Shown: positions 49,180-62,128, numbered from the stretch's first letter. The stretch: DNA of 64,000 nucleotides from Yonghaparkia sp. Root332 (GCF_001425665.1 NZ_LMCX01000001.1:801650-865649), one strand, 5' to 3'. The notes: generated by a model from the sequence alone, not told the origin. A program made the numbers and translations.

Positions 49180-50712
49180 ATGCGCATCACGGTCGGCTCC
49201 CGCACCCTCACTCGCGACGAGGTCGTCGCGCTCGCTCGCCACGACGCCGAGGTCGTCATCGACGCGGATGCCCTGGTCGCGATGGGCGAGACGCGTGCGC
49301 TCATCGCGGGGCTGGCCCACGACACCGTGCCCCACTACGGCGTCTCGACCGGGTTCGGCGCCCTCGCGACCACGCACATCCCGCTCGCGAAGCGCGCCGA
49401 GCTGCAGCGCTCGCTCGTGCGCTCGCACGCCGCGAGCTCGGGAGCCGAGGTCGAGCGCGAGGTCGTCCGCGCGACGATGCTCCTGCGCCTCGCGACGCTC
49501 GCCACCGGCCGCACGGGCGCCCGCCCCGTCGTCGCCGAGACGTACGCAGCGATGCTCAACGCACACATCACCCCCGTCGTCGGCGAGTACGGCAGCCTCG
49601 GCTGCTCGGGCGACCTCGCGCCACTCGCGCACTGCGCTCTCGCCGCGATGGGCGAGGGCTCGGTGCGGAACGCCGCGGGAGACCTCGTGTCCGCAGGCAG
49701 TGCGCTCGCCGCGGCGGGCATCCGCCCCCTGGAGCTCGAGGAGAAGGAGGGCCTCGCCCTCATCAACGGCACCGACGGCATGCTCGGGATGCTCTGCCTC
49801 GCGCTCGCCGACCTCGACGGCCTCGTGGCCACCGCCGACCTCGCCGCGGGCCTGAGCGTCGAGGGCCAGCTCGGCACCGACCGGGTGTTCGCCTCGGATC
49901 TGCAGCAGCTGCGCCCCCACCCCGGTCAGGCGACGAGCGCCGCGAACCTGCGCGCCGTGCTCGCCGGCTCGGCGATCGTCGCGAGTCACAGGACGGACGA
50001 CTGCACGCGCGTGCAGGACGCCTACTCGCTGCGCTGCGCGCCGCAGGTGCACGGCGCGGTGCGCGACACGATGGCCCACGCCGCCCTCGTCGCGAGCCGC
50101 GAGCTCGCGGGCGCGATCGACAACCCCGTCGTGACGCTCGACGGGCGGGTCGAGTCGAACGGCAACTTCCACGGGGCGCCCGTGGCGTATGTGCTCGACT
50201 TCCTCGCGATCGCCGTCACCGATCTCGCGAGCATGAGCGAGCGGCGCACCGACCGCTTCCTCGACCCGGCGCGCAACGCCGGGCTCCCGCCGTTCCTCGC
50301 GCACGACCCCGGCGTCGACTCGGGCCACATGATCGCGCAGTACACGCAGGCCGGCATCGTGAGCGAGCTCAAGCGGCTCGCGAATCCGGCGAGCGTCGAC
50401 TCGATCCCGTCGAGCGCGATGCAGGAGGACCACGTGTCGATGGGCTGGTCGTCGGGCCGCAAGCTGCGCCGCGCGATCGACGGGCTCGGCCGCGTCGTCG
50501 CGATCGAGCTGCTGACGGCCGCGCGCGGCATCGACCTGCGCGGCATCGCGCCGTCGCCCGTGACCGCAGCGGTCATCGCGGCCCTGCGCGCCGAGGTCGA
50601 GGGCCCCGGCCCCGACCGCTACCTCGCGCCCGAGATCGAGCGCGCCGTCGCCCTCACCCAGAGCGGCGCGCTGCTCGCCGCCGCCCGCTCGGTCGTCCCC
50701 GAGCTCGTCTAG
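49180..50712 (+). CDS. hutH: Histidine ammonia-lyase
   Basis: The 510-residue enzyme that converts L-histidine to trans-urocanate and ammonia. The electrophilic MIO cofactor forms from residues 142-144 in [12 protein letters not shown]; here the triad is Cys-Ser-Gly instead of Ala-Ser-Gly, a variant also found in Streptomyces. Other family blocks are [19 protein letters not shown] and QEDHVSMGW. The ATG at 49180 gives the usual N-terminus; a GTG eight codons earlier is possible. First gene of hutHUGI. Confidence 0.96.
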   Translation: MRITVGSRTLTRDEVVALARHDAEVVIDADALVAMGETRALIAGLAHDTVPHYGVSTGFGALATTHIPLAKRAELQRSLVRSHAASSGAEVEREVVRATMLLRLATLATGRTGARPVVAETYAAMLNAHITPVVGEYGSLGCSGDLAPLAHCALAAMGEGSVRNAAGDLVSAGSALAAAGIRPLELEEKEGLALINGTDGMLGMLCLALADLDGLVATADLAAGLSVEGQLGTDRVFASDLQQLRPHPGQATSAANLRAVLAGSAIVASHRTDDCTRVQDAYSLRCAPQVHGAVRDTMAHAALVASRELAGAIDNPVVTLDGRVESNGNFHGAPVAYVLDFLAIAVTDLASMSERRTDRFLDPARNAGLPPFLAHDPGVDSGHMIAQYTQAGIVSELKRLANPASVDSIPSSAMQEDHVSMGWSSGRKLRRAIDGLGRVVAIELLTAARGIDLRGIAPSPVTAAVIAALRAEVEGPGPDRYLAPEIERAVALTQSGALLAAARSVVPELV

Positions 50713-50737
50713 ACCCGCACCGCACGAAAGGCCTCTC

Positions 50738-52453
<1,716 letters not shown>

Positions 52454-52455
52454 GC

Positions 52456-53376
52456 GTGCTGAGCCACGACCCGCTCTGGCCCCGCGCGGGCGACTGGACC
52501 GCGTGGACGCCGGGCGCGCGGGCGGATGCGGTCGTGGTCGGCATCCCGACCTGGCGCACGTCGCTGTCGCCCGGGCGGGCGCACACGACCCCCGCGGCGA
52601 TCCGGGATGCCCTGCGCTACTGCAGCGCCGACGCGCTGGCTCGGGCCGACGGGTCGCCGCTCGTCGTGCTCGACGCCGGCGACGCGGTCGAGCCCGACGG
52701 TGCGGGGGAGGCGGCCGCGACCGCGCGCGTCGCCGAGGTGGCGGCCGCGGCATCCCTCGTCATCGTGCTCGGCGGCGACAACGCCGCGACGGTGCCGGCC
52801 GCGCTCGGAGCGTGGGGCGCGCGCATCGCGACCGCGGGCCTCGTGACGCTGGATGCTCACCACGACCTGCGCGACGGAATCAGCAACGGCTCGCCGGTGC
52901 GACGGCTGCTCGAGGCCGGGCTCGCGGGGGCGCGGGTGAGCCAGCTCGGCATCGAGCCGCTCGTGAACTCGCGGGTCTACGCGGCGCGGGCCGCCGCGCA
53001 CGGCATCTCCGTAGTCACCCGGGCCGAGCTGCTACGCACCCCGATCGACGCCGCGGTGACCGCTGCGCTCGACCGCGCCGCGTCGGCGGGCGGCCCCGTC
53101 CACGTCGACCTCGACCTCGACGTGTGCGACCGAGCCGTCGCGCCCGGTTGCCCGGCGAGCGTGCCCGGCGGCCTCAGCGCGATCGAGCTGCGCACCGCGG
53201 CGCGGCTCGCCGGGGCGCATCCGGCGGTCACGAGCATCGATCTCACCGAGCTCGACGCAGCGCGCGACAGCGCCGACCAGCGCACCGTGCGCCTCGCCGC
53301 GCTGTGCGTGCTCGAGGCGCTCGCGGGGCTCGCGACGCGACCCGTGCCGATTCCGGCGGCGGAGGAGCGCGCATGA
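52456..53376 (+). CDS. hutG: Formimidoylglutamase-like ureohydrolase
   Basis: A 306-residue arginase-family protein, expected to hydrolyse N-formimidoyl-glutamate to glutamate and formamide. Metal motifs are visible: [25 protein letters not shown] and SIDLTELD. The first motif has Asn where GGDHS normally supplies a His ligand. It lies between hutU (two bases) and hutI (four-base overlap), which fixes the pathway step. The GTG start has a weak ribosome site and probably depends on coupling. Confidence 0.85.
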   Translation: MLSHDPLWPRAGDWTAWTPGARADAVVVGIPTWRTSLSPGRAHTTPAAIRDALRYCSADALARADGSPLVVLDAGDAVEPDGAGEAAATARVAEVAAAASLVIVLGGDNAATVPAALGAWGARIATAGLVTLDAHHDLRDGISNGSPVRRLLEAGLAGARVSQLGIEPLVNSRVYAARAAAHGISVVTRAELLRTPIDAAVTAALDRAASAGGPVHVDLDLDVCDRAVAPGCPASVPGGLSAIELRTAARLAGAHPAVTSIDLTELDAARDSADQRTVRLAALCVLEALAGLATRPVPIPAAEERA

Positions 53377-54518
53377 CGAGCGTCGTCGTCGCGAACATCG
53401 GCGAGCTCGTGACCTTCGAGCCCGAGCGCCCCGTGCGGCACGGCGCGGCGGTCGTGCTCGTCGACGGCGTCGTGCAGTGGGTGGGCGACGATGCGGACGC
53501 GCCGCCCGCGGACGCCCGCGTCGACGCGGCGGGCGGGGCGGTCATCCCCGGATTCGTCGATAGCCACAGCCACCTCGTCTTCGCGGGCGACCGCGCGGCC
53601 GAGTTCGAGGCGCGGATGGCCGGCCGGCCGTACGCGGCGGGCGGCATCCGCTCGACGGTGGCGGCGACGCGGGCCGCGACCGACGACGAGCTGCGCGCCC
53701 GGCTCGCCGCGCTCGTCGCCCAGGCGCGGGCGCAGGGCACGACGACCCTCGAGATCAAGAGCGGCTACGGCCTCACGGTCGCCGACGAGGAGCGCGCCCT
53801 GCGCCTCGCCCGCGAGGTGACCGACGAGACCACCTTCCTCGGGGCGCACGTCGTGCCGGTCGAGTACGCCGAGGACCGCGGCGCCTACGTCGACCTCGTG
53901 CGCGGCGAGATGCTCGCCGCCTGCGCGCCGCACGCCCGCTGGGTCGACGTCTTCATCGACTCGGGCGCCTTCACCGTCGACGAGGCGCGGATCATCCTCC
54001 AGGCGGGGCGGGATGCCGGACTCGGCCTCCGCGTCCACGCCGGGCAGCTCGCCGCCGACGGCGGAGTCGCCCTCGCCGTGGAGCTCGGCGCCGCGAGCGT
54101 CGACCACTGCACGCACCTGAGCTCCTCCGACATCGACGCCCTCGCCTGCTCGGACACCGTCGCCACGCTGCTGCCCCTCGTCGAGTTCTCGACCCGGCAG
54201 CCGTACCCGGATGCCCGGCGCCTGATCGACGCGGGCGTCTCCGTCGCGATCGCGACCGACTGCAACCCCGGCTCCAACTACTCGTCGTCGATGCCGCTCG
54301 CCCTCGCTCTCGCGGTGCGGGAGATGGGGGTCAGTCCGCTCGAGGCTCTCGAAGCGGCGACGGTCGGCGGGGCTCGCGCGCTGCGGCGCTCGGGTGTGGG
54401 GGAGGTGCGCGTGGGTGCGAGCGGGGGAGTGGTCGTGCTCGATGCTCCGTCGCACACGTGGCTGGCGTACCGGGTGGGGGTGCCGCTCGTGCGCGAGGTC
54501 GTGGGTGGGGTGAGATAG
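53373..54518 (+). CDS. hutI: Imidazolonepropionase
   Basis: The 381-residue amidohydrolase that opens imidazolonepropionate to N-formimidoyl-glutamate. Metal ligands lie in [30 protein letters not shown] and ATDCNPGS; substrate-binding GGIRSTV and EIKSGYGL are intact. The ATG overlaps the hutG stop (ATGA). It is the last gene of hutHUGI. Confidence 0.95.
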   Translation: MTSVVVANIGELVTFEPERPVRHGAAVVLVDGVVQWVGDDADAPPADARVDAAGGAVIPGFVDSHSHLVFAGDRAAEFEARMAGRPYAAGGIRSTVAATRAATDDELRARLAALVAQARAQGTTTLEIKSGYGLTVADEERALRLAREVTDETTFLGAHVVPVEYAEDRGAYVDLVRGEMLAACAPHARWVDVFIDSGAFTVDEARIILQAGRDAGLGLRVHAGQLAADGGVALAVELGAASVDHCTHLSSSDIDALACSDTVATLLPLVEFSTRQPYPDARRLIDAGVSVAIATDCNPGSNYSSSMPLALALAVREMGVSPLEALEAATVGGARALRRSGVGEVRVGASGGVVVLDAPSHTWLAYRVGVPLVREVVGGVR

Positions 54519-54924
54519 CGCCGCCCTCGCCCACCAGAAATGGCCCCCACTCTGAGGCGACACGCCCGGGTTGCAGCACTCTCTCGCCTGTGGCAGACTC
54601 TTCTAGTTCCACACGCCGCGCTATCGTGCGCGGTTCACTGCCAGGCAGTGCATAGGACGAGCAGCCCGCAGGTGCGGGTGGCGATGAGCCTAGGCCGCAG
54701 GCAGAAGAACACGACTTAAATCGACAACCAACTCGCACAGGGGATATCTCTGTGCCTGGCGAGGGCGACACGCCCGAGCGCGGGGGTCGGTGACGAGCAG
54801 AGGTCCAACCCGCGTGCGGCAGCAGATCGATGTTTGACAGAAGAACAGTGGTGCGACAGCGAGAGCGCTCCGCGCAGATGTGCCCGTCAGGGTTCATCAC
54901 GTCCAAGAAGGAAGAGAGTTGAGC
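54519..54924 (+). other. 406-base leader region of the S10 operon
   Basis: No gene is seen. It carries several hairpins: CACTGCC-A-GGCAGTG (54636-54650), CCCGCA-GG-TGCGGG (54665-54678) and GCACAG/CTGTGC (54735-54755). TTGCAG at 54571-54576 and CAGACT at 54594-54599 are 17 bases apart and form a weak promoter candidate. TATCGT at 54622-54627 is another possible -10, and a TTGACA occurs near 54835 without a good partner. A transcript from the first site would carry a leader over 300 bases long, suitable for ribosomal-protein feedback control. Confidence 0.45.
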
Positions 54925-55233
54925 ATGGCGGGACAGAAGATCCGCATCCGGCTTAAGTCGTACGACCACGCTGGTCTCGATGCATCGGCGCGCAAGATCG
55001 TCGACACCGTGACGCGTGCAGGCGCAACCGTGGTCGGCCCCGTGCCGCTGCCGACGGAGAAGAACGTCATCGCCGTCATCCGGTCGCCTCACAAGTACAA
55101 GGACAGCCGCGAGCACTTCGAGAAGCGCACGCACAAGCGGCTCATCGACATCATCGACCCGACGCCGAAGGCGGTCGATTCGCTCATGCGCCTCGACCTT
55201 CCCGCCGACGTCAACATCGAGATCAAGCTCTAA
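54925..55233 (+). CDS. rpsJ: 30S ribosomal protein S10
   Basis: The 102-residue S10 protein ([19 protein letters not shown]), part of the 30S head and of antitermination complexes (NusE). [20 protein letters not shown] is typical. GGAAGAGAG lies upstream of the ATG. First gene of the S10 operon, behind a long structured leader. Confidence 0.98.
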   Translation: MAGQKIRIRLKSYDHAGLDASARKIVDTVTRAGATVVGPVPLPTEKNVIAVIRSPHKYKDSREHFEKRTHKRLIDIIDPTPKAVDSLMRLDLPADVNIEIKL

Positions 55234-55244
55234 GGAACCCCTCT

Positions 55245-55895
55245 ATGTCTGCTACCAAGACGACCAAGGGTCTGCTGGGCACGAAGCTCGGCATGACCCA
55301 GGTGTGGGATGAGAACAACAAGCTCGTTCCCGTCACCGTCGTGGAGATCGCCCCGAACGTCGTGACGCAGGTGCGCACGGTCGAGAAGGACGGCTACGCG
55401 GCCGTGCAGATCGCCTACGGCGCGATCGACCCGCGCAAGGTCACGAAGCCCCTCACGGGCCACTTCGAGAAGGCCGGCTCGACGCCGCGCCGCCACCTCA
55501 CCGAGGTGCGCACGGCCGACGCGTCCGAGTACACCCCGGGCCAGGAGCTCGCCGTCGACATCTTCGAGGCGGGCCAGCTCGTCGACGTCGTCGGCACGAG
55601 CAAGGGCAAGGGCTTCGCCGGTGTCATGAAGCGCCACAACTTCAAGGGCGTCTCGGCCTCGCACGGTTCGCACCGCAACCACCGCAAGCCCGGCTCGATC
55701 GGCGCCTCGTCGACCCCCAGCCGCGTCTTCAAGGGCATGCGCATGGCCGGCCGCATGGGTGGCGAGCGCGTGAGCGTTCTCAACCTCAAGGTCCACGCCG
55801 TCGACCTCGACAAGGGCCTGCTGCTCATCAAGGGCGCCGTCCCCGGCGCTCGTGGCCGCCTCGTTTTCGTCCGCAACGCCGTGAAGGGAGCGTAA
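55245..55895 (+). CDS. rplC: 50S ribosomal protein L3
   Basis: The 216-residue L3 protein near the peptidyl-transferase centre. [41 protein letters not shown] and GKRMAGRMG-like [11 protein letters not shown] are present. It follows rpsJ by 11 bases. Confidence 0.98.
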   Translation: MSATKTTKGLLGTKLGMTQVWDENNKLVPVTVVEIAPNVVTQVRTVEKDGYAAVQIAYGAIDPRKVTKPLTGHFEKAGSTPRRHLTEVRTADASEYTPGQELAVDIFEAGQLVDVVGTSKGKGFAGVMKRHNFKGVSASHGSHRNHRKPGSIGASSTPSRVFKGMRMAGRMGGERVSVLNLKVHAVDLDKGLLLIKGAVPGARGRLVFVRNAVKGA

Positions 55896-55900
55896 CCGCG

Positions 55901-56548
55901 ATGGCTAACTCGCTCGACGTCGTCGACGCCGCCGGCAAGAAGACCGGTTCGGTCGACCTGCCCGCCGCCGTCTTCGACGTGCAGACCAATGTCCCGCTGC
56001 TCCACCAGGTGGTCGTGGCCCAGCTCGCCGCCGCCCGCCAGGGCACTCACTCGACCAAGGGTCGCGGCGAGGTCTCCGGCTCCGGTGTCAAGCCGTTCAA
56101 GCAGAAGGGAACGGGTCGCAGCCGCCAGGGCTCCGTCCGTGCCCCCGAGCACCGCGGCGGTGGCATCGTCCACGGCCCGACCCCGCGCAACTACGCGCAG
56201 CGCACGCCCAAGAAGATGATCGCCGCGGCTCTGCTCGGCGCCCTCTCCGACCGCGCGCGCGGCGAGCGCCTCCACATCGTGGAGTCGTTCGGCACCGACG
56301 TGCCCTCGACGAAGGCCGCCGCCTCCGTCATCCTCTCCCTCACCGCGGGCCGCAACGTGCTCGTCGTGATCGAGCGCGATGACGAGGTCAACCTCAAGAG
56401 CGTCCGCAACCTCAAGAACCTGCACGTCATCACCCCCGACCAGCTCAACGCGTACGACGTGCTGGTCAGCGACGACATCGTGTTCATCAAGGGCGCCTAC
56501 GACGCCTTCGTGAACGCGAAGACGAAGAAGGAAGAGGTCGGCGCATGA
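55901..56548 (+). CDS. rplD: 50S ribosomal protein L4
   Basis: The 215-residue L4 protein, which lines the exit tunnel and autoregulates S10 operons in some bacteria. [31 protein letters not shown] and [14 protein letters not shown] are conserved. It ends in an ATGA overlap with rplW. Confidence 0.98.
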   Translation: MANSLDVVDAAGKKTGSVDLPAAVFDVQTNVPLLHQVVVAQLAAARQGTHSTKGRGEVSGSGVKPFKQKGTGRSRQGSVRAPEHRGGGIVHGPTPRNYAQRTPKKMIAAALLGALSDRARGERLHIVESFGTDVPSTKAAASVILSLTAGRNVLVVIERDDEVNLKSVRNLKNLHVITPDQLNAYDVLVSDDIVFIKGAYDAFVNAKTKKEEVGA

Positions 56549-56856
56549 GCATCCACGCTGTCGCCCAGAACAAGGACCCGCGCGACATCATCATCGCGCC
56601 CGTCGTGAGCGAGAAGTCCTACGCGCTCATCGACGACGGCAAGTACACCTTCCTGGTGGACCCGCGTGCGAACAAGACCGAGATCAAGCTCGCCATCGAG
56701 AAGATCTTCGCCGTCAAGGTCGATTCGATCAACACGCTCAACCGCCCCGGCAAGACCCGCCGCACCCGCTTCGGCACCGGAAAGCGCAAGGACACCAAGC
56801 GCGCGATCGTGACCCTGAAGTCGGGCTCCATCGACATCTTCACGGCCGTCGGCTAG
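56545..56856 (+). CDS. rplW: 50S ribosomal protein L23
   Basis: The 103-residue L23 protein at the exit of the tunnel, docking site for trigger factor and [20 protein letters not shown] and [20 protein letters not shown] are typical. Translationally coupled to rplD. Confidence 0.97.
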   Translation: MSIHAVAQNKDPRDIIIAPVVSEKSYALIDDGKYTFLVDPRANKTEIKLAIEKIFAVKVDSINTLNRPGKTRRTRFGTGKRKDTKRAIVTLKSGSIDIFTAVG

Positions 56857-56876
56857 GCAACGGAGACTACAGAACA

Positions 56877-57713
56877 ATGGCTATTCGCAAGTACAAGCCC
56901 ACGACCCCGGGTCGTCGCGGCTCGTCGGTCGCCGACTTCGCCGAGATCACCCGATCGACGCCCGAGAAGTCGCTGCTGAAGCCGCTGCCGAAGACCGGTG
57001 GCCGCAACAACACCGGTCGCATCACGACCCGTCACATCGGTGGTGGCCACAAGCGCCAGTACCGCATGATCGACTTCCGTCGCAACGACAAGGACGGCGT
57101 GAACGCGAAGGTCGCGCACATCGAGTACGACCCGAACCGCACGGCGCGCATCGCGCTCCTGCACTACGTGGACGGCACGAAGCGCTACATCCTCGCGCCG
57201 AACAAGCTGTCGCAGGGCGACATCGTCGAGTCGGGCGCTTCCGCCGACATCAAGCCCGGCAACAACCTCCCGCTGCGCAACATCCCCGTGGGTACGGTCA
57301 TCCACGCCATCGAGCTCCGCCCCGGCGGCGGCGCGAAGATGGCCCGCTCGGCCGGCGCCTCCGTGCGCCTCGTCGCGAAGGACGGCCCCTACGCCCAGCT
57401 GCGTCTCCCCTCGGGCGAGATCCGCAACGTGGATGCCCGCTGCCGCGCCACGATCGGCGAGGTCGGCAACGCCGAGCAGTCGAACATCAACTGGGGCAAG
57501 GCCGGCCGCAAGCGCTGGAAGGGCGTCCGCCCGACCGTCCGCGGTGTCGCGATGAACCCGATCGACCACCCCCACGGTGGTGGTGAGGGCAAGACCTCCG
57601 GTGGTCGCCACCCGGTCAGCCCCTGGGGCAAGTCCGAGGGCCGCACCCGTCGCCCCAACAAGGAGAGCGACAAGCTCATCGTCCGTCGCCGCACCGTCGG
57701 TAAGAAGCGCTAG
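56877..57713 (+). CDS. rplB: 50S ribosomal protein L2
   Basis: The 278-residue L2 protein, needed for subunit association and peptidyl transfer. [35 protein letters not shown] and the [17 protein letters not shown] loop with the essential His are intact. Confidence 0.98.
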   Translation: MAIRKYKPTTPGRRGSSVADFAEITRSTPEKSLLKPLPKTGGRNNTGRITTRHIGGGHKRQYRMIDFRRNDKDGVNAKVAHIEYDPNRTARIALLHYVDGTKRYILAPNKLSQGDIVESGASADIKPGNNLPLRNIPVGTVIHAIELRPGGGAKMARSAGASVRLVAKDGPYAQLRLPSGEIRNVDARCRATIGEVGNAEQSNINWGKAGRKRWKGVRPTVRGVAMNPIDHPHGGGEGKTSGGRHPVSPWGKSEGRTRRPNKESDKLIVRRRTVGKKR

Positions 57714-57728
57714 TAGGAGTCGAGAAAC

Positions 57729-58010
57729 ATGCCTCGCAGTCTCAAGAAGGGCCCGTTCGTCGACGACCACCTGCTTCGCAAGGTGTTCACGCAGAACGAG
57801 GCCAACACGAAGAACGTCATCAAGACCTGGTCGCGCCGGTCGATGATCGTCCCCGCCATGCTCGGGCACACGATCGCCGTGCACGACGGTCGCAAGCACA
57901 TCCCCGTGTTCGTGACCGAGACCATGGTCGGGCACAAGCTCGGCGAGTTCGCGCCCACCCGCACCTTCCGCGGTCACGAGAAGGACGACAAGAAGGGTCG
58001 TCGCCGGTAA
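57729..58010 (+). CDS. rpsS: 30S ribosomal protein S19
   Basis: The 93-residue S19 protein of the 30S head. [39 protein letters not shown] and [14 protein letters not shown] match the family throughout. Confidence 0.98.
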   Translation: MPRSLKKGPFVDDHLLRKVFTQNEANTKNVIKTWSRRSMIVPAMLGHTIAVHDGRKHIPVFVTETMVGHKLGEFAPTRTFRGHEKDDKKGRRR

Positions 58011-58037
58011 CCCGGCGGCGTGAAGAGGAGTACAGAC

Positions 58038-58436
58038 ATGGTGGAGTCGATCGCCCGCGTGCGACACATCCGCGTGACGCCTCAGAAGGCTCGTCGCGTC
58101 GTCGACCTGATCCGCGGCAAGCAGGCCATGGAGGCCCTTGCCATCCTGAAGTTCGCGCCCCAGAGCGCGAGCGAGCCCGTCTACAAGCTCGTCGCGTCGG
58201 CCATGGCCAACGCTCGAGTGAAGGCGGACGCTGCCAACGCCTTCCTCGACGAGCAGGACCTCTACGTGGCCCGCGCGTTCGTCGACGAGGGCACCACGCT
58301 CAAGCGGTTCCAGCCGCGAGCGCAGGGCCGCGCGTTCCGCATCAACAAGCGCACCAGCCACATCACCGTCGTGCTCGCCACGCCGGATGAGGCCGCTGTC
58401 GCGGGCTCGGGCACGAAGAAGAAGGCGAGCAAGTAG
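58038..58436 (+). CDS. rplV: 50S ribosomal protein L22
   Basis: A 132-residue L22 protein, part of the exit tunnel. [13 protein letters not shown] [20 protein letters not shown] and [16 protein letters not shown] are present. I chose the ATG at 58038 because GAGGAG lies upstream; six codons earlier the frame is open without a site. A short Lys/Ala tail follows the fold. Confidence 0.97.
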   Translation: MVESIARVRHIRVTPQKARRVVDLIRGKQAMEALAILKFAPQSASEPVYKLVASAMANARVKADAANAFLDEQDLYVARAFVDEGTTLKRFQPRAQGRAFRINKRTSHITVVLATPDEAAVAGSGTKKKASK

Positions 58437-58438
58437 TC

Positions 58439-59212
58439 ATGGGTCAGAAAGTCAACCCGTACGGTTTCCGTCTCGGCATCACCACCGACCACGTGTCGCG
58501 GTGGTTCTCGGACAGCACCAAGCCCGGTCAGCGCTACGCCGACTACGTGGCCGAGGACGTCAAGATCCGGCGGATGCTCACCACGAGCCTCGACCGCGCC
58601 GGCGTCGCCCGCATCGAGATCGAGCGCACCCGTGACCGCGTCCGCGTGGACATCCACACGGCCCGCCCGGGCATCGTGATCGGTCGCCGCGGGGCCGAGG
58701 CCGAGCGCATCCGCGCCGACCTCGAGAAGCTCACCTCGAAGCAGATCCAGCTCAACATCCTCGAGGTCAAGAACCCCGAGGCCGAGGCTCAGCTCGTGGC
58801 GCAGGGCGTCGCCGAGCAGCTCAGCGCCCGCGTGGCCTTCCGCCGCGCGATGCGCAAGGGGCTGCAGGGCGCTCAGCGCGCCGGGGCCAAGGGCGTCCGC
58901 ATCCAGGTCTCCGGCCGTCTCGGCGGCGCCGAGATGTCGCGCTCGGAGTTCTACCGCGAGGGCCGCGTGCCCCTGCACACGCTCCGCGCCAACATCGACT
59001 ACGGCTTCGACGAGGCCAAGACCACCTTCGGTCGCATCGGTGTGAAGGTCTGGATCTACAAGGGCGACATCACCAACAAGGAACTCGCTCGCGAGCAGGC
59101 GTCTCAGAAGTCGTCGCGCCCCGAGCGTCGTGACTCGGACCGCGGTCCCCGTCGCGGCGGCGGCCGTCCGGCCGAAGCCTCGGCGCCCGTCGCGGCCGGA
59201 GCGGAAGGCTAG
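58439..59212 (+). CDS. rpsC: 30S ribosomal protein S3
   Basis: The 257-residue S3 protein at the mRNA entry channel. [15 protein letters not shown], the KH-domain [11 protein letters not shown] and KVWIYKGDI are conserved. The last 45 residues are a charged, low-complexity tail ([18 protein letters not shown]...), longer than in E. coli and usual in actinobacteria. Confidence 0.98.
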   Translation: MGQKVNPYGFRLGITTDHVSRWFSDSTKPGQRYADYVAEDVKIRRMLTTSLDRAGVARIEIERTRDRVRVDIHTARPGIVIGRRGAEAERIRADLEKLTSKQIQLNILEVKNPEAEAQLVAQGVAEQLSARVAFRRAMRKGLQGAQRAGAKGVRIQVSGRLGGAEMSRSEFYREGRVPLHTLRANIDYGFDEAKTTFGRIGVKVWIYKGDITNKELAREQASQKSSRPERRDSDRGPRRGGGRPAEASAPVAAGAEG

Positions 59213-59217
59213 GAACA

Positions 59218-59637
59218 ATGCTGATTCCCCGCAAGGTCAAGTACCGCAAGCAGCACCACCCCAAGCGGAGTGGGCACGCGACCGGTGGAACCGAGGTCTC
59301 GTTCGGCGAGTTCGGCATCCAGGCCATCACGCCCGCGTACGTCACGAACCGCCAGATCGAGTCGGCGCGTATCGCGATGACCCGTCACATCAAGCGCGGC
59401 GGCAAGGTCTGGATCAACATCTACCCCGACCGTCCGCTCACCAAGAAGCCCGCCGAGACCCGCATGGGTTCCGGTAAGGGCTCGCCGGAGTGGTGGGTCG
59501 CCAACGTCAAGCCGGGTCGCGTCCTCTTCGAGGTCGCGGGCGTCAACGAGCAGCTCGCTCGCGAGGCCATGACCCGTGCCATTCACAAGCTGCCCCTCAA
59601 GGCACGCATCATCAAGCGCGAGGAGGGCGACGCGTAA
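59218..59637 (+). CDS. rplP: 50S ribosomal protein L16
   Basis: The 139-residue L16 protein near the A-site t[31 protein letters not shown] and [18 protein letters not shown] are typical. Its stop overlaps the rpmC start by one base. Confidence 0.98.
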   Translation: MLIPRKVKYRKQHHPKRSGHATGGTEVSFGEFGIQAITPAYVTNRQIESARIAMTRHIKRGGKVWINIYPDRPLTKKPAETRMGSGKGSPEWWVANVKPGRVLFEVAGVNEQLAREAMTRAIHKLPLKARIIKREEGDA

Positions 59638-59957
59638 TGGCGATCGGATCCAAGGAGCTCGCACCTGTCGAGCTCGACACCTTCGAAGACGAGCGACTCG
59701 TCGACGAGCTGAAGAAGGCCAAGGAAGAGCTGTTCAACCTGCGCTTCCAGGCCGCGACCGGCCAGCTGGAGAGCCACGGCCGCCTGCGCGCCGTGAAGCG
59801 CGACATCGCTCGCATCTACACGGTCATCCGCGAGCGCGAGCTGGGCATCCGTGCCACGCCCGCCCCGGTGGAGGCCCCGGCGAAGCCGGCCAAGAAGTCG
59901 GCGAAGAAGGCGGAGGCCGCTGAGGCTCCCGCTGCCGAGACGGAGGAGAAGAACTGA
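59637..59957 (+). CDS. rpmC: 50S ribosomal protein L29 with C-terminal extension
   Basis: A 106-residue L29; the family core is about 65-75 residues. The core holds [21 protein letters not shown] and [16 protein letters not shown]. After residue 72 a tail rich in Ala, Lys, Pro and Glu extends the protein. Starts overlap with the neighbours by one base on both sides. Confidence 0.96.
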   Translation: MAIGSKELAPVELDTFEDERLVDELKKAKEELFNLRFQAATGQLESHGRLRAVKRDIARIYTVIRERELGIRATPAPVEAPAKPAKKSAKKAEAAEAPAAETEEKN

Positions 59958-60274
59958 TGGCTGCCGAGAAGAAGGCCGCTGCCGGCCACGAGTCGGCCGC
60001 GCACGACGTTCGCGACGAGAGCGCCCGCGGTTACCGCAAGGTGCGTCGCGGCTACGTGACCAGCGACAAGATGGAGAAGACCATCGTCGTCGAGGTCGAG
60101 GACCGCGTGAAGCACCCGCTGTACGGCAAGGTCATCCGCCGCACCTCGAAGGTCAAGGCGCACGACGAGCAGAACGGCGCCGGCATCGGCGACCTCGTGC
60201 TCATCGCCGAGACCCGCCCCCTGTCCGCCACGAAGCGCTGGCGCCTCGTCGAGATCCTCGAGAAGGCCAAGTAG
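59957..60274 (+). CDS. rpsQ: 30S ribosomal protein S17
   Basis: A 105-residue S17 with a 25-residue Ala/Glu-rich N-terminal extension before the core [41 protein letters not shown] and [16 protein letters not shown] are conserved. Confidence 0.97.
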   Translation: MAAEKKAAAGHESAAHDVRDESARGYRKVRRGYVTSDKMEKTIVVEVEDRVKHPLYGKVIRRTSKVKAHDEQNGAGIGDLVLIAETRPLSATKRWRLVEILEKAK

Positions 60275-60307
60275 GCCTTCGCCTGCTTGCCCTTATAGGA
60301 GAGAGAA

Positions 60308-60676
60308 ATGCTTCAGCAGGAATCCCGGCTCAAGGTCGCCGACAACACCGGCGCCAAGGAGCTGCTCACGATCCGCGTGCTCGGTGGCTCCGGCCGCCGC
60401 TACGCGGGTCTCGGTGACGTCATCGTCGCCACCGTCAAGGACGCGATCCCCGGCGGCAACGTCAAGAAGGGCGACGTCGTCAAGGCGGTCATCGTCCGCA
60501 CGCGCAAGCAGACCCGTCGCCCCGACGGCTCGTACATCAAGTTCGACGAGAACGCCGCCGTCATCCTGAAGAACGACGGGGACCCTCGCGGTACCCGCAT
60601 CTTCGGACCGGTCGGTCGTGAGCTTCGCGACAAGAAGTTCATGAAGATCGTCTCGCTCGCCCCGGAGGTGCTGTAA
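60308..60676 (+). CDS. rplN: 50S ribosomal protein L14
   Basis: The 122-residue L14 protein at the subunit interface. [39 protein letters not shown] and [17 protein letters not shown] match the family. GGAGAGAG precedes the ATG. Confidence 0.98.
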   Translation: MLQQESRLKVADNTGAKELLTIRVLGGSGRRYAGLGDVIVATVKDAIPGGNVKKGDVVKAVIVRTRKQTRRPDGSYIKFDENAAVILKNDGDPRGTRIFGPVGRELRDKKFMKIVSLAPEVL

Positions 60677-60678
60677 CC

Positions 60679-61038
60679 ATGGCGAAGATCAAGAAGGGTG
60701 ACCTCGTGCAGGTCATCAGCGGCGCCAAGCAGGATCGCGGCGGAGACCGCGGCAAGCAGGGTCGCGTCATCGAGGTGCTCGCCGAGAAGAACCGCGTGGT
60801 CGTCGAGGGCATCAACCTCGTCACCAAGCACGTTCGCGTCGGCCAGACGCAGCGCGGCACCAAGACCGGCGGCATCGAGACCCACGAGGCCCCGATCCAC
60901 ATCTCCAACGTGGCCGTCGTGGACCCCAAGACCAAGAAGCCCACGCGCGTCGGTCACCGTGAGGAGACCGTCGAGAAGAACGGCGTCAAGAAGACCGTGC
61001 GCGTGCGGTACGCCAAGAATTCAGGTGAGAAGCTCTAA
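60679..61038 (+). CDS. rplX: 50S ribosomal protein L24
   Basis: A 119-residue L24, an early assembly protein with a KOW motif ([21 protein letters not shown]). [10 protein letters not shown] and [26 protein letters not shown] are typical. It overlaps the rplE start by one base. Confidence 0.97.
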   Translation: MAKIKKGDLVQVISGAKQDRGGDRGKQGRVIEVLAEKNRVVVEGINLVTKHVRVGQTQRGTKTGGIETHEAPIHISNVAVVDPKTKKPTRVGHREETVEKNGVKKTVRVRYAKNSGEKL

Positions 61039-61625
61039 TGACGACGACCACTGCAGCGCAGGCTGGCCGAATCCAGCCGCGCCTGAAGCAGAAGTACCGC
61101 GCTGAGATCACCAAGGCGCTGACGGAGCAGTTCGGCTACGCCAACCCGCACCAGGTTCCCGGTCTCGTGAAGATCGTCGTGAACACCGGTGTCGGCGAGG
61201 CCGCGCGCGACAGCAAGGTCATCGACGGTGCGGTCAAGGACCTCACCGCGATCACCGGCCAGAAGCCGCAGGTCACCAAGGCCCGGAAGTCCATCGCGCA
61301 GTTCAAGCTGCGCGAGGGAATGCCGATCGGCGCCCACGTGACGCTGCGCGGCGACCGCGCCTGGGAGTTCCTGGACCGCCTGCTGTCGCTCGCGCTCCCG
61401 CGCATCCGCGACTTCCGCGGCCTGAGCGATCAGCAGTTCGACGGCAACGGCAACTACACCTTCGGTCTCCAGGAGCAGAGCGTGTTCCACGAGATCGACC
61501 AGGACAAGATCGACCGCGTCCGCGGCTTCGACATCACCATCGTGACGACGGCGAAGACGGATGACGAGGGTCGCGCCCTGCTGCGCGCGCTCGGCTTCCC
61601 CTTCAAGTCGGCCGACGCCTCCTAG
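61038..61625 (+). CDS. rplE: 50S ribosomal protein L5
   Basis: A 195-residue L5, which contacts 5S rRNA and P-site t[12 protein letters not shown] [37 protein letters not shown] and [10 protein letters not shown] are present. The gene normally next in many bacteria, rpsN, is absent; a 98-base gap with a hairpin follows. Confidence 0.98.
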   Translation: MTTTTAAQAGRIQPRLKQKYRAEITKALTEQFGYANPHQVPGLVKIVVNTGVGEAARDSKVIDGAVKDLTAITGQKPQVTKARKSIAQFKLREGMPIGAHVTLRGDRAWEFLDRLLSLALPRIRDFRGLSDQQFDGNGNYTFGLQEQSVFHEIDQDKIDRVRGFDITIVTTAKTDDEGRALLRALGFPFKSADAS

Positions 61626-61643
61626 ACCGAGGCACTCCACACC

Positions 61644-61659
61644 GGCCCCTCTCGGGGCC
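61644..61659 (+). other. Hairpin in the rplE-rpsH gap
   Basis: GGCCCC-TCTC-GGGGCC forms a perfect 6-base stem. It lies where rpsN is found in many spc operons. It may tune read-through or mark a processing site. Confidence 0.4.
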
Positions 61660-61723
61660 CCGATCGGACAGGTCCGCGTTCGTGTAACGGGCGCGGAAAC
61701 CGGACGAGAACAGGAACATCATC

Positions 61724-62122
61724 ATGACGATGACAGATCCGGTCGCAGACCTGCTGACCAGACTGCGCAACGCCAACTCGGCCTTCCACGAGTCGGTCTC
61801 GCTGCCCAGCAGCAAGCTCAAGACCAACATCGCCGAGATCCTCAAGCGCGAGGGCTACATCTCCGACTGGGCCGTCGAGGACGCCCGCGTCGGCTCGACC
61901 CTCACGCTGTCGCTGAAGTACGGCCCGAACCGCGAGCGGTCGATCGTCGGCATCAAGCGCGTCTCCAAGCCCGGCCTCCGGGTGTACGCCAAGTCGACCG
62001 AGATCCCGCACGTCCTCGGCGGCCTCGGCGTGGCCATCCTGTCGACTTCCTCGGGTCTTCTCACCGACCGCGAGGCGATGCAGAAGGGCGTGGGTGGGGA
62101 AGTCCTCGCCTACGTGTGGTGA
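61724..62122 (+). CDS. rpsH: 30S ribosomal protein S8
   Basis: The 132-residue S8 protein, a primary 16S rRNA binder. [36 protein letters not shown] and [19 protein letters not shown] are conserved. Upstream GGAAC spacing is modest. Confidence 0.98.
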   Translation: MTMTDPVADLLTRLRNANSAFHESVSLPSSKLKTNIAEILKREGYISDWAVEDARVGSTLTLSLKYGPNRERSIVGIKRVSKPGLRVYAKSTEIPHVLGGLGVAILSTSSGLLTDREAMQKGVGGEVLAYVW

Positions 62123-62128
62123 TCTGAG

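Noticed and set aside
49082..49325. A longer IclR protein starting up to 81 codons upstream
   Set aside because: The extension is low-complexity, overlaps hutH and the palindrome, and would exceed the usual family length of about 250 residues.
54519..54924. A tRNA, tmRNA or other known RNA gene before rpsJ
   Set aside because: No cloverleaf or CCA end; the hairpins are isolated stems more like a leader.
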